The notes: generated by a model not told the origin, from the sequence alone. A DNA stretch of 64,000 nt from Nocardia nova SH22a (GCF_000523235.1 NZ_CP006850.1:2046001-2110000); one strand, 5' to 3'; shown: positions 8,275 to 16,819, numbered from the stretch's first letter. Translations and numbers: made by a program.

Positions 8275-9281
8275 CGTGCGGTCTCCTTCCAGGCGGGTGC
8301 GGCGGTCGGGGCGTGCCAGAGATCGAGCCAGCCGTCGGCCAGTTGGGTGAGGGTGATCGAGAAGCCGCTCATGTCCAGTGCCGCGACGAATGTGCCGACC
8401 TGGACCGCCGAGATTTCCCGGCCCCGGGCGGTGAGTGCGCGCGCCGTGAGTTCGAGTACCGTGCCGAGTTCGAGTTCCGACGTCGCACCGAGCCCATTGA
8501 TCAACAGTAACAACGGCTTTCGATCGTCCCCGGGCAGCGATGCGAGGATGTCGGCGAGCATCCGATCGACGAGTTCCGCGAGTGGTGGCCTGGTGATCGA
8601 GGTCGAAGCGCGTTCGCCGTGAATTCCCACCCCGTATTCGAGCTGATCCGGTTCGAGTTCGAAGGCGCGCGCCCCGGTGTTCGGTGACGTGAGCGCTTCG
8701 GTGGCCACCGCGATGCTGCGGCTGTGCGCGGCCACCTCGCGGCCGAGCGCGGCCAGCGCGGCGAGGGTGTCACCGCGGTCCGCGGCGGCGCCGAGGATCT
8801 TTTCGACGACGATCGTCGCGGCTGTTCCGCGCCGTCCCGTCGCCGTCTCGTCGGATTCGGTGGCGACGTCGTCGTCGACGAGTACCCGGTCGACCTCGAT
8901 ACCGTCGGCGGCGAGCCGTTCCGCGGCGATGCCGAAATTGATCTTGTCTCCGGTGTAGTTCTTGACGATGTGCAGCACCCCACCGTCCCGGGCGACGGCC
9001 TTGCTCGCCTCGTAGACCTGGCGATTGTGCGGCGAGGCGAAGATCTTGCCCGGCACGGCCGCGTCGAGCATGCCCGTGCCGACGAATCCGACATGCATCG
9101 GCTCGTGGCCCGAACCGCCGCCGGAGACGAGGGCGACCCGCCGTGTCGTCGCGCCGCGATCATGGTGCACGAACAGCGGGTCGGTACTGAGCCGGACCCA
9201 CGGGTTTCGGCGCACGAAACCCCGCAACGACACCTCGGGGTTCTGGCCTGGTTCGAGTAAGAACAGTGCGGGCACGGACAT
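8271..9281 (-). CDS. dhaK: Dihydroxyacetone kinase subunit DhaK
   Basis: 336 residues. GGGSGHEP at residues 54-61 is the DhaK substrate-site signature, KNYTGDK (about 107-113) another conserved loop, and GIHGE near residue 220 contains the histidine that binds dihydroxyacetone covalently as a hemiaminal. Together with DhaL it converts dihydroxyacetone to dihydroxyacetone phosphate for glycolysis. First gene of a dhaK-dhaL pair; an AGGAGGA-like sequence precedes the ATG at 9281. All catalytic motifs appear intact. Confidence 0.95.
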   Translation of the reverse strand: MSVPALFLLEPGQNPEVSLRGFVRRNPWVRLSTDPLFVHHDRGATTRRVALVSGGGSGHEPMHVGFVGTGMLDAAVPGKIFASPHNRQVYEASKAVARDGGVLHIVKNYTGDKINFGIAAERLAADGIEVDRVLVDDDVATESDETATGRRGTAATIVVEKILGAAADRGDTLAALAALGREVAAHSRSIAVATEALTSPNTGARAFELEPDQLEYGVGIHGERASTSITRPPLAELVDRMLADILASLPGDDRKPLLLLINGLGATSELELGTVLELTARALTARGREISAVQVGTFVAALDMSGFSITLTQLADGWLDLWHAPTAAPAWKETAR

Positions 9282-9428
9282 CCTCCTCGTCGATCGACTG
9301 CGTGATGTCCAGTATCACGGAGCCCATGGCGGTCCTACGGGCCCCGACTGTCCAATATCCCGGACACCGCACCTGGAATATGTGAAATATTGTGCGGGTG
9401 TCCAGGTACCGACCACGCGGAGCGGGGC

Positions 9429-9635
9429 ATGCTCTCACCCATTCACAACGACGTCCAGGAACTCCTGGACTACTTCGGCGCCTGCGCCGACTGCGGGTAC
9501 CCGGCATCGGCCTCGCGGATCACCCGCTATTACCCCGATGGCGCCACCGAGCAGGAGATCGTGGCCACCTGCGGTCTGCCGTGTGGCTGGAGCGCGACCG
9601 TGCCCATGACGCGAATGACGCGGTCGCACATGTGA
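9429..9635 (+). CDS. Small Cys4 protein (CGYPA / LPCGW family), copy 1
   Basis: 68 residues from ATG 9429, preceded by GGAG at 6-nt spacing; an in-frame ATG at 9390 is an alternative. The protein has the motif YFGACADCGYPA about 20 residues from the start and TCGLPCGWS about 25 residues later. The two Cys pairs suggest a small zinc-ribbon-like fold. A second copy at 31312-31566 shares the same pattern. I do not recognise the family or a function. The gene is divergent from dhaK and ends before a strong bidirectional hairpin. Confidence 0.7.
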   Translation: MLSPIHNDVQELLDYFGACADCGYPASASRITRYYPDGATEQEIVATCGLPCGWSATVPMTRMTRSHM

Positions 9636-9684
9636 AACGGATTGTCACCGGGGAGATCGGTGCGAGAGCGGCTGGTGGCCTGGT

Positions 9685-9719
9685 GTGGACCGTTCCCGCT
9701 GGGACTGGGAACGGTCCAC
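9685..9719. terminator. Strong bidirectional hairpin terminator
   Basis: GTGGACCGTTCCC (9685-9697) is followed by a 9-nt loop and its exact reverse complement (9707-9719), a perfect 13-bp stem. It lies between the converging ends of the Cys4 gene (9635) and the ferredoxin gene (9727) and probably serves both. Confidence 0.8.
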
Positions 9720-9726
9720 TGCCGGT

Positions 9727-9924
9727 TCAGGATTCGTTCAACTCGATGGCCATCGCGGGGCAGATCTGCGCGGCCTGCCGAACGTCGTCGTGCAACCGGT
9801 CCGGAGGGTTCTCCTGCAGGACTTCCACGATGCCGTCGTCCTCGCGCTGATCGAACACCGCGTCCGCGAGCAGGACGCATTGGCCGGAACCGATGCATTT
9901 GTCCTGGTGTGCAACAACTTTCAT
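9727..9924 (-). CDS. 3Fe-4S ferredoxin, P450 partner
   Basis: 65 residues. Cluster ligands are visible as CIGSGQC (residues 10-16) and a late CP pair (about 55-56); the C-x5-C-...-CP pattern marks a single [3Fe-4S] ferredoxin rather than a 2x[4Fe-4S] type. Such ferredoxins pass electrons from an NAD(P)H reductase to cytochromes P450. It begins 10 bp after the P450 stop, so the two are one transcription unit. No ferredoxin reductase is encoded nearby. Confidence 0.93.
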   Translation of the reverse strand: MKVVAHQDKCIGSGQCVLLADAVFDQREDDGIVEVLQENPPDRLHDDVRQAAQICPAMAIELNES

Positions 9925-9934
9925 CGTGCTCTCC

Positions 9935-11134
9935 TCACCAGGTGACGGGCAGTGCGTGCACGCCGTAGATGGCCATGTCGTGTTTGAACGGGACGTCCTC
10001 GAACGGGACGGCGAGCGCCAATGTGGGGATGCGCCGGTACAGGGTGCCGTAGACGACCTGGAGTTCCATCCGGGCCAGCGGCTGTCCCAGGCATTGATGC
10101 ACGCCGTATCCGAAGGCCAGGTGGTGGCGTGCCGGTCGTTCCAGATCGAGGCGATCGGGCTCGGGAAACGCTGTGCTGTCGCGGTTTCCGGCGTCGGTGG
10201 CGAGGATGATTCCCTCGCCCGCGCGGATCGATCGGCCCGCGATCTCGATGTCCTCGGTGGCGACGCGGCGTCGGCCGTTGTGGGTGATGGTCAGATATCG
10301 CAGCAGTTCCTCGACCGCGTCGGCGACGAATTTCGGGTCGTCGGTCGTGCGCAGTGCCGCCAGCTGCTCCGGATTGCGCAGCAGTGAGAGTGTGCCCAGC
10401 GCAATCATGTTCGCGGTGGTCTCGTGGCCCGCGATCAGCATCAGAACGGCCATGTTCGCGACTTCATCGAGGGTCAGTTCGCCGTCTGCCACCTGTTCGC
10501 TCACCAGCCGGCCGATCATGTCGTCGGTGGGCTCGCGCTGCTTGTCCACCGCGAGATCGTGGAGATAAGAACGTAATTCGTTGTTGGCCGTGAGCGCCTC
10601 CTCGGGTGGGATGTCGAGGGAGACGATCTGCCTGCTGCGGTCCTGGAAGAATTCGTGATCCTCGTACGGCACGCCGAGAAGTCGGCAGATGACCAGGGAC
10701 GGCACCGGTAATGCCAAGGCGCTCACCAGGTCTGCCGGTTTCGGCCCGGCGAGCATGTCGTCGATCAGCCGATCGACCACACGCTGAACATCCGCCCGCA
10801 TGGCTTCGACGTGTTTGACCGTGAAGTTGCGGGTGAGCATGCGGCGATGCCGGGCGTGATCCGGGTCGTCCATCGCGATGAACGCCGCCGGCATGGTCCG
10901 TCGCATTGCGGCCGACGCGGATGTGAGCGGATAGCCCTGGTGCCGGATATCGGCGCTGAAGCGCTGATCCGCGAGAATCGCGCGCACATCGTTGTAATCG
11001 GTGATCAGCCAAGGCGTGTCGTCGTTCCAGATGCGCACCTGACTGATCGGCGGGACCTCGCGCAGTTGTGGTGGCGGGTCGAACGGGCAGCCGGTGGCGC
11101 GTTCCATGGGGTAAGTGGGAAGAGTTTCGGTCAT
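9935..11134 (-). CDS. Cytochrome P450 monooxygenase
   Basis: 399 residues from the ATG at 11134; an upstream frame to 11185 exists but normal bacterial P450 length favours 11134. The I-helix oxygen-binding motif AGHETT lies near residue 237, the ExxR pair in EELLR near 275, and the heme-thiolate loop FGYGVHQCLGQPLAR near 340-355 with the axial Cys at about 348. It is soluble, with no N-terminal membrane anchor. The overall style is like the CYP105/CYP107 type of actinomycetes, but the subfamily is not certain. The substrate is unknown; the neighbours give no biosynthetic cluster. Electrons probably come through the adjacent ferredoxin. Confidence 0.93.
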   Translation of the reverse strand: MTETLPTYPMERATGCPFDPPPQLREVPPISQVRIWNDDTPWLITDYNDVRAILADQRFSADIRHQGYPLTSASAAMRRTMPAAFIAMDDPDHARHRRMLTRNFTVKHVEAMRADVQRVVDRLIDDMLAGPKPADLVSALALPVPSLVICRLLGVPYEDHEFFQDRSRQIVSLDIPPEEALTANNELRSYLHDLAVDKQREPTDDMIGRLVSEQVADGELTLDEVANMAVLMLIAGHETTANMIALGTLSLLRNPEQLAALRTTDDPKFVADAVEELLRYLTITHNGRRRVATEDIEIAGRSIRAGEGIILATDAGNRDSTAFPEPDRLDLERPARHHLAFGYGVHQCLGQPLARMELQVVYGTLYRRIPTLALAVPFEDVPFKHDMAIYGVHALPVTW

Positions 11135-11488
11135 TGTGGCCCCCACAAGGTAGTTACCAAACCTTCGTGCACTGACCTCATCCACGGTAGGTCAGTTGGT
11201 TACGCTAAGCAACGATCGATTGTGGCGGACGTGATTGTGAAATGCGTTGTCACACAAGATCATCAGTGCTGGTGGTGGCGCGGCGTTCGGTGTCTGCGCG
11301 GTAACCGTCGACGCTGTCGCGGTGGCGCCCGGTCAGCCTTCGCCTGGATCGGCCTGACGTTCGGGGAGGAATCCGGCGAGGGTCAGGGTGACGCATGCGC
11401 GGTGGTGAGGGGCGGGCCGTAGATCATCGACCGTGGGTTCGTAGTTATTCGGTGGAATGTGGGTGCGTGCGGCACTCATGATGATTCG
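11135..11488. other. Divergent promoter region of P450 and phosphotransferase genes
   Basis: 354 bp without a convincing gene. Upstream of the P450 lie a small palindrome GGTAGTTACC (11149-11158) and a 6-10-6 inverted repeat TGACCT...AGGTCA (11173-11194), either of which could bind a regulator. The rest shows no clear -35/-10 pair to the eye. Confidence 0.4.
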
Positions 11489-12427
11489 ATGACCGATACG
11501 ACAGGTACCGCGATCAGAACCGATTGGGCCGACGTTCCCGCAGCGGTGCGGTCTGCGATCGAGTGCGTGGTCGGGGCGGGGGTGCTCGAGGCCGAAACTC
11601 AATCCGGCGGTTTCAGTCACGGCGTGGCGGTCCGGGCCCTGCTGACGGACGGGCGACGGGTATTCGTCAAGGCGATCGACGCCGACGACGATCTGGTGCG
11701 GATGTATCGCACCGAGGCGCGGACCGCGGCGCGGCTTCCGGACGCGATTCCCACTCCGTCACTGCACGCCGGCTTCGACGCCGAGGGCTGGTTCGCCATG
11801 GTGTTCGACGATGTGGCCGGTCGGCATCCCCGATTGGACCGCGAGGACGAACGTGCCGCGGTGCTCGCGACGGTCGAGGATCTTCGCCGACTGCTGACGC
11901 CCAGCCCGATTCCCGGCGTTCCGACCTTCGCCGAAGTCTATGGGCCCGAGCTGAATTCATGGCAGCGGTACGCCGAGGAGGGGCCGCCCGCGGATCTGGA
12001 CGAATGGTCGTCACGGAACCTGGCGCGTCTCGCGTCACTCGAGGCCATCTGGCCGGACCACGCGGCCGGTACCACGTTGCTGCACACCGATCTACGTCCG
12101 GACAACATGCTCCGGCGCGCCGACGGCAGCGTGGTCGTCATCGATTGGGCGTGGCCGTGTGTGGGTGCGTCCTGGATCGACCTCGCCGCGCTCGTGCCGT
12201 CCCTGGTCGCTCGCGGGGTCGACCCGGATCCGATCCTGGCCGCTCATCCGGCGACGAGGGATGTGGATCCGGTCGTGGTGGACGCGTTCGCGTGCGGTGT
12301 CCTCGGCTACTGGGAACGAGCCCTGCGCCGACCGGCACCGCCCCGATCACCGCACCTGTACCGGTATCGGGTCGCGGCGGCGCGGGTCACGCGGGAGTGG
12401 CTCCGGCGGCGCGTCCACTGGCAGTAG
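11489..12427 (+). CDS. Aminoglycoside phosphotransferase (APH)-fold kinase
   Basis: 312 residues from ATG 11489; an earlier in-frame ATG at 11459 is possible and neither has a strong SD. The catalytic loop LLHTDLRPDNML (about residues 200-211) has the APH Brenner Asp and Asn, VVIDWAW follows as the Mg-binding DxW segment, and VFVKAID (about 60) supplies the ATP-binding Lys. The fold phosphorylates small hydroxyl compounds, homoserine-like metabolites or antibiotics; real aminoglycoside resistance cannot be inferred from fold alone. Transcribed alone, convergent with the next gene. Confidence 0.85.
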   Translation: MTDTTGTAIRTDWADVPAAVRSAIECVVGAGVLEAETQSGGFSHGVAVRALLTDGRRVFVKAIDADDDLVRMYRTEARTAARLPDAIPTPSLHAGFDAEGWFAMVFDDVAGRHPRLDREDERAAVLATVEDLRRLLTPSPIPGVPTFAEVYGPELNSWQRYAEEGPPADLDEWSSRNLARLASLEAIWPDHAAGTTLLHTDLRPDNMLRRADGSVVVIDWAWPCVGASWIDLAALVPSLVARGVDPDPILAAHPATRDVDPVVVDAFACGVLGYWERALRRPAPPRSPHLYRYRVAAARVTREWLRRRVHWQ

Positions 12428-12445
12428 CGCGTGATCTTCCGTGGC

Positions 12446-13099
12446 TCAGCGCGCGGGAACGTTCACCGCGATTTCGCCGCCGAGGTGGTATCCGGCGGAC
12501 AGATGCAGATTGTCGCCGCTCCAGAATCGGCCCGGGTCATACCAATTCGGACGCTTCTGTGGCAGCAGGCCCATCGCCTGATAGGTCATGGCGACGATCT
12601 CCGCGCAGTACGCGTTCTCCAGACCCGCCTCGGTCTCGCGGGTTTTCGAGCGCTTCGGTCGCGGTATCCGGCCGCGGAACCATCGGCCCGCCAATGCGCT
12701 CGTCGAGGGAAAGGGCATGCCGTCCAGCCGGGCGACCGTCCGCAGGGCCGCGTCCTCCATCTCGCGGGTCACCGGCCGATCGAGCTGGCGCAGCCATGCT
12801 TGCTGGCCGTACTCATTGGTCCAGCGCAGGACCGCGGCGTGCAGATCGTGCAGTTGGGCGCCGCGGTGGTGGCTGCCCGACCAGACGTCCGGCAGGGCCC
12901 GGCCGAGTTCGGCATGCCAGATCAGGGCGGGGAGGTCGTCGACGACCACCGCCATGCCGACGTGATTGACCGGGCTGTTGGTCAGCCCCCGGATCGCGCG
13001 GTCGGCGCCGGAATGTCCACGGAACAGCCACAAGTCGCCCGTTCGCGTGAGTTCTACCGCTTGATCCGAACCGATACTCGAGGGCGCTTCGCGTGGCAC
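12446..13099 (-). CDS. Permuted NlpC/P60-like (YiiX/YaeF-type) protein
   Basis: 217 residues from GTG 13099; the open frame extends to 13381, but that stretch overlaps a small gene on the other strand and looks non-coding. The triad pattern of circularly permuted papain-fold amidases is visible: His in NSPVNHVGMAVV (about residue 45), an acidic residue in WHAELG (about 63) and a late Cys in NAYCAEIVAMTY (about 175). There is no signal peptide, so it is probably cytoplasmic. A WYDPGRFWSGD segment closes the domain. Such proteins may cleave acyl or amide bonds; the substrate is unknown. It diverges from the small gene at 13118 with only 18 bp between starts. Confidence 0.72.
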   Translation of the reverse strand: MPREAPSSIGSDQAVELTRTGDLWLFRGHSGADRAIRGLTNSPVNHVGMAVVVDDLPALIWHAELGRALPDVWSGSHHRGAQLHDLHAAVLRWTNEYGQQAWLRQLDRPVTREMEDAALRTVARLDGMPFPSTSALAGRWFRGRIPRPKRSKTRETEAGLENAYCAEIVAMTYQAMGLLPQKRPNWYDPGRFWSGDNLHLSAGYHLGGEIAVNVPAR

Positions 13100-13117
13100 A
13101 GCGACTAGCCTAGGCGT

Positions 13118-13282
13118 ATGCGGTGGTGGAAAGTACTCGGCTTGGCAGGGGCCGCGGGTGTCGCGGCGACCGGAGTGGTCATCGTGCGGTCCGAGCGCAA
13201 ACGCCGCGCCTATACGCCCGATCAGGTCAGGGACCGGCTGCACGCCCGCCTCGGTGACCGAGCCGAGAACCCCGAGCACTGA
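13118..13282 (+). CDS. Small membrane-anchored protein, 54 residues
   Basis: The ORF reads MRWWKVLGLAGAAGVAATGV, a single hydrophobic N-terminal helix, followed by a basic stretch (VRSERKRRAY) and an acidic/basic helix ending RAENPEH. The topology suggests an N-in anchor with a short cytosolic tail or a cleavable signal. It appears leaderless: TAGCCT lies about 8 bp before the ATG. It resembles short proteins I associate with mycobacterial genomes beside the YiiX-like gene, but I cannot name the family. Confidence 0.65.
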   Translation: MRWWKVLGLAGAAGVAATGVVIVRSERKRRAYTPDQVRDRLHARLGDRAENPEH

Positions 13283-13350
13283 TCCGCACCGCGAAGCGTT
13301 CGCCCGCAACAGCTTCGGTGCGCGGCGGTAGCTGTCGCGATCATGGGACC

Positions 13351-13983
13351 TCAGGCCGGGCCGCGGTGGAGACGTGGCCAATGGTGAGTTCTCGGCTCGG
13401 TGTGCCGGCGAGCCGCGGCGGAATCGGCCGGGGCGGGCGCATCGGTCAGCGGGCGGCCTGCCACCCGTTCGGCCGTACGCCGCCCGAAGGCGAGATCACG
13501 AGCACTGCGCACCGACAGCCGGCCCAGCGAGGTCGCGGCGAAGAAGAGGATCACCGCGCCGAGCCCGGTGAAGAAGGTGAGCTGGATGAGGGCTTGTTTC
13601 CAATCGGAACCCGCCAGCGGCGTGCCGATATCGCCGAGGCCGATCGGTCCCGCCAGCGCGGGCCCGACCACGAACCACGCACCGGCCGCCGCGGCCAGCC
13701 ACGCGCCCGCGATCGCGGTGGCGCGGTTGCCGCTCACCAGCATGAGCAGTCCGCCGACTGCCGCCGCCGCACCCGGCAGCACCTGCAGCCAGCCGCGCGC
13801 GGCCGTCCACACCCACGTCTCGTCCGGGGTGTAGCCGAAATCGAAATACGGCCCGATGAACGGAATGAGCGCGCCCCAGATCCCGAGCAACAGGACGATG
13901 AGCCCGCCCAGCGCCCCACGGCTGCGTGGAATACGCATCCGGCCGCCACGTGCGGTAGTTGTCCTCTCGTCGACGTCTTCCAT
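13351..13983 (-). CDS. Four-TM membrane protein, function unknown
   Basis: 210 residues from ATG 13983, preceded by GGGAGG at 5-nt spacing; upstream in-frame codons to 14196 overlap the neighbouring gene and are rejected. Hydrophobic segments lie at about residues 24-42 (GGLIVLLLGIWGALIPFIG), 65-85, 95-115 and 150-170. Between TM1 and TM2 is an aromatic extracytoplasmic loop (YFDFGYTPDETWVWTAARGW). The C-terminus is charged and probably cytosolic. The second and third helices are Ala/Gly-rich. No enzymatic motif was seen. It ends next to the small 13118-13282 gene on the opposite strand. Confidence 0.75.
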   Translation of the reverse strand: MEDVDERTTTARGGRMRIPRSRGALGGLIVLLLGIWGALIPFIGPYFDFGYTPDETWVWTAARGWLQVLPGAAAAVGGLLMLVSGNRATAIAGAWLAAAAGAWFVVGPALAGPIGLGDIGTPLAGSDWKQALIQLTFFTGLGAVILFFAATSLGRLSVRSARDLAFGRRTAERVAGRPLTDAPAPADSAAARRHTEPRTHHWPRLHRGPA

Positions 13984-14071
13984 GACGCCTCCCATCATCG
14001 ACAATGATGTCGTTCTCGCAGTACCCGAAATGGGCGGATCTACGCGGCCGAGTTCGGACTCGCGGCGCCGA

Positions 14072-14434
14072 TCAGCCGCGGGTATGCCTGGCGTAGGCAT
14101 CGTCGAACAGATCCCAGCCGTCGCGGCGGCCGGCCGTGCGCGCGTCGGCCATCCAGCCCGCCTCGCCGGCCGCGTCGACGAACGCGCGGACCACACCGGG
14201 CATATTCAGATTCAGCAGCCGGTCGCCGACCCGGATGTCACCGGCCGCGCACGGATACCCGTCGGGTACACGACGCCCCTCGCCGGGACGGAAGATCAGC
14301 GTCAAGCCTGCCACCGAGCCCCGTTGCCGCAGTCGCAGAATTTCCGCACAGCCGTCTTCGTGCTCGTGGTAGGTCTTCCAGAGGTACTGGTGCTCACCCA
14401 CCGTGAGGACTCGGCGGCGGCTTTCTCTTCCCAT
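14072..14434 (-). CDS. Hypothetical protein, 120 residues
   Basis: I do not recognise this protein. The ATG at 14434 is preceded by GTGGGAG; in-frame GTG codons at 14437 and 14452 are alternatives. It is soluble, with an aromatic/charged N-terminal part (EHQYLWKTYHEHEDG), a middle section FRPGEGRRVPDGYPCAAGDI with the strand-turn look of a beta domain, and an amphipathic C-terminal helix (VVRAFVDAAGEAGWMADA). It could be a small binding or regulatory domain. It is transcribed toward the four-TM gene, 88 bp away. Confidence 0.65.
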   Translation of the reverse strand: MGRESRRRVLTVGEHQYLWKTYHEHEDGCAEILRLRQRGSVAGLTLIFRPGEGRRVPDGYPCAAGDIRVGDRLLNLNMPGVVRAFVDAAGEAGWMADARTAGRRDGWDLFDDAYARHTRG

Positions 14435-14586
14435 CACGAGATCATCTCCCACCCGACCCGGACATGGCGGGAACCGTCGCGATGATCGCGGGGGGCGAGA
14501 TGTCGCAGGTCACGGCAGCAGCCGCCAGCCCCGGGTGTTGTCCGGGCTGTGAGCGGGCCGTTCTTGTCCGGTGGATCAGGCGTTCG

Positions 14587-14766
14587 TCAGTAGTTTCCGC
14601 CGGGCGGATATTCGGAGAAGAACTGTTGTAGCAGGGGTGTGGCGGCGTCGAGACCCCACCGTGCGATGCCGAGGGCGGCATTGCCGAGGTTGATGACCAC
14701 GAATCCGATGACATCGCGATTCTGTTCAGCGAGTTGCTGGAGTGGCTCGATGATATTCGTGAACAT
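14587..14766 (-). CDS. Small amphipathic protein, 59 residues
   Basis: ORF starting at ATG 14766 with AAGGA at 7-nt spacing. The sequence begins MFTNIIEPLQQLAEQNRDVI and has a central apolar stretch (GFVVINLGNAALGIARWGL) and a C-terminus QFFSEYPPGGNY. The pattern is a helix-rich small protein that may lie on or in the membrane. Codon third positions are GC-rich like neighbouring genes. It is divergent from the DinB-like gene at 14927. No family recognised. Confidence 0.6.
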   Translation of the reverse strand: MFTNIIEPLQQLAEQNRDVIGFVVINLGNAALGIARWGLDAATPLLQQFFSEYPPGGNY

Positions 14767-14926
14767 GTTGTGTCCTTCGCATCCGGACGGATGGATAGGT
14801 TCAGACTGCCACAGCGGTCAATGGGTGACCAGGGCTTCTCCGTTCGACGTGCTTCCGGATGCCGATGAATTTCCGCCTCTGGTGACGTCTCATCCGTAAA
14901 GCCACGTTCACAGTATCGGGAGAAGC

Positions 14927-15475
14927 ATGATCGACCTGAAACCGGCGAGCCAGGGCGTGATCGACCTGCTGCAGTCCATCGACATCGCGCAGTTCGACCA
15001 CCCGACTCCGTGTGCCGAGTACACCGTCGCCGACCTGCTCCGGCACCTCGACGGGGTGATCCGCGGGTCGACAGCCACGGCACGCAAGGTAGCGAATCCG
15101 GCGTCGGCGGGATCGCCGATCGAGTTGTCCGACAGCGACTGGCGCGGCACGTTGGGGCACCGCTTACGCGAACTCGCCGCGGCCTGGGCCGGCCCGGCCG
15201 CCTGGCAGGGGGTGACCGATGTGGGTATCGAACTGCCGAATGAGACCTGGGGCCGGATCGCGCTCACCGAGCTGGTCGTCCACGGTTGGGATCTGGCGCG
15301 AGCCCTCGACCGGCCGTTCGCGCTCCCGGAAACGACCCTGAACGCCTGCCTCGATCATGTCGCCGACTTCGTCCCGAATGCCCCGCTCCCCGCGCTGTGG
15401 GGTCCGGCCGTGGCCGTCGCCGATGACGCGCCGCTACTCGATCGCATCGTGGCGATCACCGGACGCGAGCCGTGA
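14927..15475 (+). CDS. DinB-like TIGR03086-type metal-binding protein
   Basis: 182 residues. The features fit the actinobacterial TIGR03086/mycothiol-dependent-isomerase-like group: N-terminal HPTPCAEYTVADLLRHLDG with a candidate metal His, and ALTELVVHGWDLARALDRP with the second His. These four-helix-bundle proteins are thiol-dependent transferases or isomerases, or unassigned metal proteins; the substrate cannot be inferred. AGAAGC precedes the ATG. The VOC gene begins 35 bp downstream, so the two may share a message. Confidence 0.85.
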   Translation: MIDLKPASQGVIDLLQSIDIAQFDHPTPCAEYTVADLLRHLDGVIRGSTATARKVANPASAGSPIELSDSDWRGTLGHRLRELAAAWAGPAAWQGVTDVGIELPNETWGRIALTELVVHGWDLARALDRPFALPETTLNACLDHVADFVPNAPLPALWGPAVAVADDAPLLDRIVAITGREP

Positions 15476-15510
15476 GGAACCCTGGCTCCGGGCGCGGGTA
15501 GCCTGGCCTC

Positions 15511-15927
15511 GTGGCCGATACGTCCGCGCGGCAGAGCGTGTTCCCGAACCTGAAGTACCTGCGGCCGGGTGCTGCCATAACCTTTCTCGTGGCCGCCTTC
15601 GGTTTCGAGCGGCATTTCGTTGTCACCGGGGAAGACGGCGAGGTCGAACACGCGCAGCTGCGGGTCGGCTCCGATCTGATCTTCATCAGCCGTGACCGGG
15701 AGGACGACCGCTACGGCCTGCACAGCCCGCAGGTGCTGAAGGGCGGCAGTCAGAACCTGTGCGTATGCGTCGCCGACGATCGACTCGATGAACATCAGGC
15801 TCGTGCCGAAACGGCGGGCGCGCGGATCGTGAACCCCGTCCACGATTCCCCGGCAGGTGTGCGGGAGTACTCGTGCGCCGACCCCGAACAGCACGTGTGG
15901 ACGTTCAGCAGTTACGCGGGAGAATGA
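15511..15927 (+). CDS. VOC-superfamily (glyoxalase/PhnB-like) protein
   Basis: 138 residues from a GTG. Two beta-alpha-beta-beta-beta modules are visible: residues 13-60 (LKYLRPGAAITFLVAAFGFE) and 75-135, ending EYSCADPEQHVWTF, the usual VOC closing motif with a Glu and Trp near the metal site. Some metal ligands typical of glyoxalase I are not obvious, so this is better called a VOC protein than an enzyme. TAGCCT lies just upstream, suggesting leaderless translation. Function unknown. Confidence 0.82.
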   Translation: MADTSARQSVFPNLKYLRPGAAITFLVAAFGFERHFVVTGEDGEVEHAQLRVGSDLIFISRDREDDRYGLHSPQVLKGGSQNLCVCVADDRLDEHQARAETAGARIVNPVHDSPAGVREYSCADPEQHVWTFSSYAGE

Positions 15928-15967
15928 GCCTCTACGCGAGAAGCGTTGTGCGGCAGATGAACCCGGA

Positions 15968-16819
15968 TCATCGCCCGCCCATGCCCGACATCGCGATGCC
16001 GCGCACGAACGACTTCTGCGCGAAGGCGTAGATCACCAGCATCGGCGCCACCATCAGGATGGAGGTGGCCATGAGGACGGGCCAGTTGGTTTCGTACTGG
16101 CCCTGCAGGCGTACCAAACCCAGTGTCAGCGTGGAGATTTCGTCGCGCTGGATCATCACCAGGGGCCAGAGGAAGTCGTTCCAGACTGTTACCCACGTGA
16201 GTACGGCGAGCACCATGACCGCAGGTCGGGCATGCGGCAGCAGGACGCGCCAGTAGGTCTGCCAGACCGAGCAGCCGTCGAGAATGGCCGCCTCCTCCAA
16301 TTCGACCGGCAGGGTGATGAAGAACTGGCGCATCAGGTAGGTGCCGAAGGCGCTGCCGAACAGTCCGGGCACGATCATGGCCAGGGGGCTGTCCACCCAG
16401 CCGAAGGTGCGCATGAGGATGAACTGGGGGATGACCGTGACGGTCGCCGGGACCATCAGGGTGGCGAGGTAGGCGAGGAACAGGACGTTGCGGCCCTTGA
16501 ACGGCAAGCGGGCGAAGGCGTATCCGGCCAGGGAGCAGAAGAACACCTGGCCCGCGGTGACGCAGCCGGCGTAGACGACGGTGTTGAGGAAGATCCGTCC
16601 GAAGGGCATCAGATCGAAGATGTCGCGGTAGTTCGACCAGGCGAGGTGGGCCGGGACGATGCTGGTGTCGGAGATGTTGCCCTGCTTCTTCAGCGAACTC
16701 GACAGCGCCCACAGCAGCGGAAACAGGGCGCACCACGCCATCGCGACGAGCACCAGGTACAGCAGGGTTCCGCGCGCGGTGCGGCGGAGAACGGCCCGAT
16801 TCGCGGTCGCTGTCACCAC
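15968..16819 (-). CDS. Sugar ABC transporter permease, MalG type
   Basis: 283 residues, six TM helices. The cytosolic EAA loop EEAAILDGCSVWQTYWRVLL (about residues 180-199) is the ATPase docking site of carbohydrate permeases. GTG start at 16819 lies directly after the stop of the upstream MalF-type gene (adjacent codons), so translation is coupled. It completes a CUT1-type importer with the proteins at 16820 and 17824. No ATPase gene is present; actinobacteria often use a shared MsiK-like ATPase. Substrate unknown. Confidence 0.92.
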   Translation of the reverse strand: MVTATANRAVLRRTARGTLLYLVLVAMAWCALFPLLWALSSSLKKQGNISDTSIVPAHLAWSNYRDIFDLMPFGRIFLNTVVYAGCVTAGQVFFCSLAGYAFARLPFKGRNVLFLAYLATLMVPATVTVIPQFILMRTFGWVDSPLAMIVPGLFGSAFGTYLMRQFFITLPVELEEAAILDGCSVWQTYWRVLLPHARPAVMVLAVLTWVTVWNDFLWPLVMIQRDEISTLTLGLVRLQGQYETNWPVLMATSILMVAPMLVIYAFAQKSFVRGIAMSGMGGR

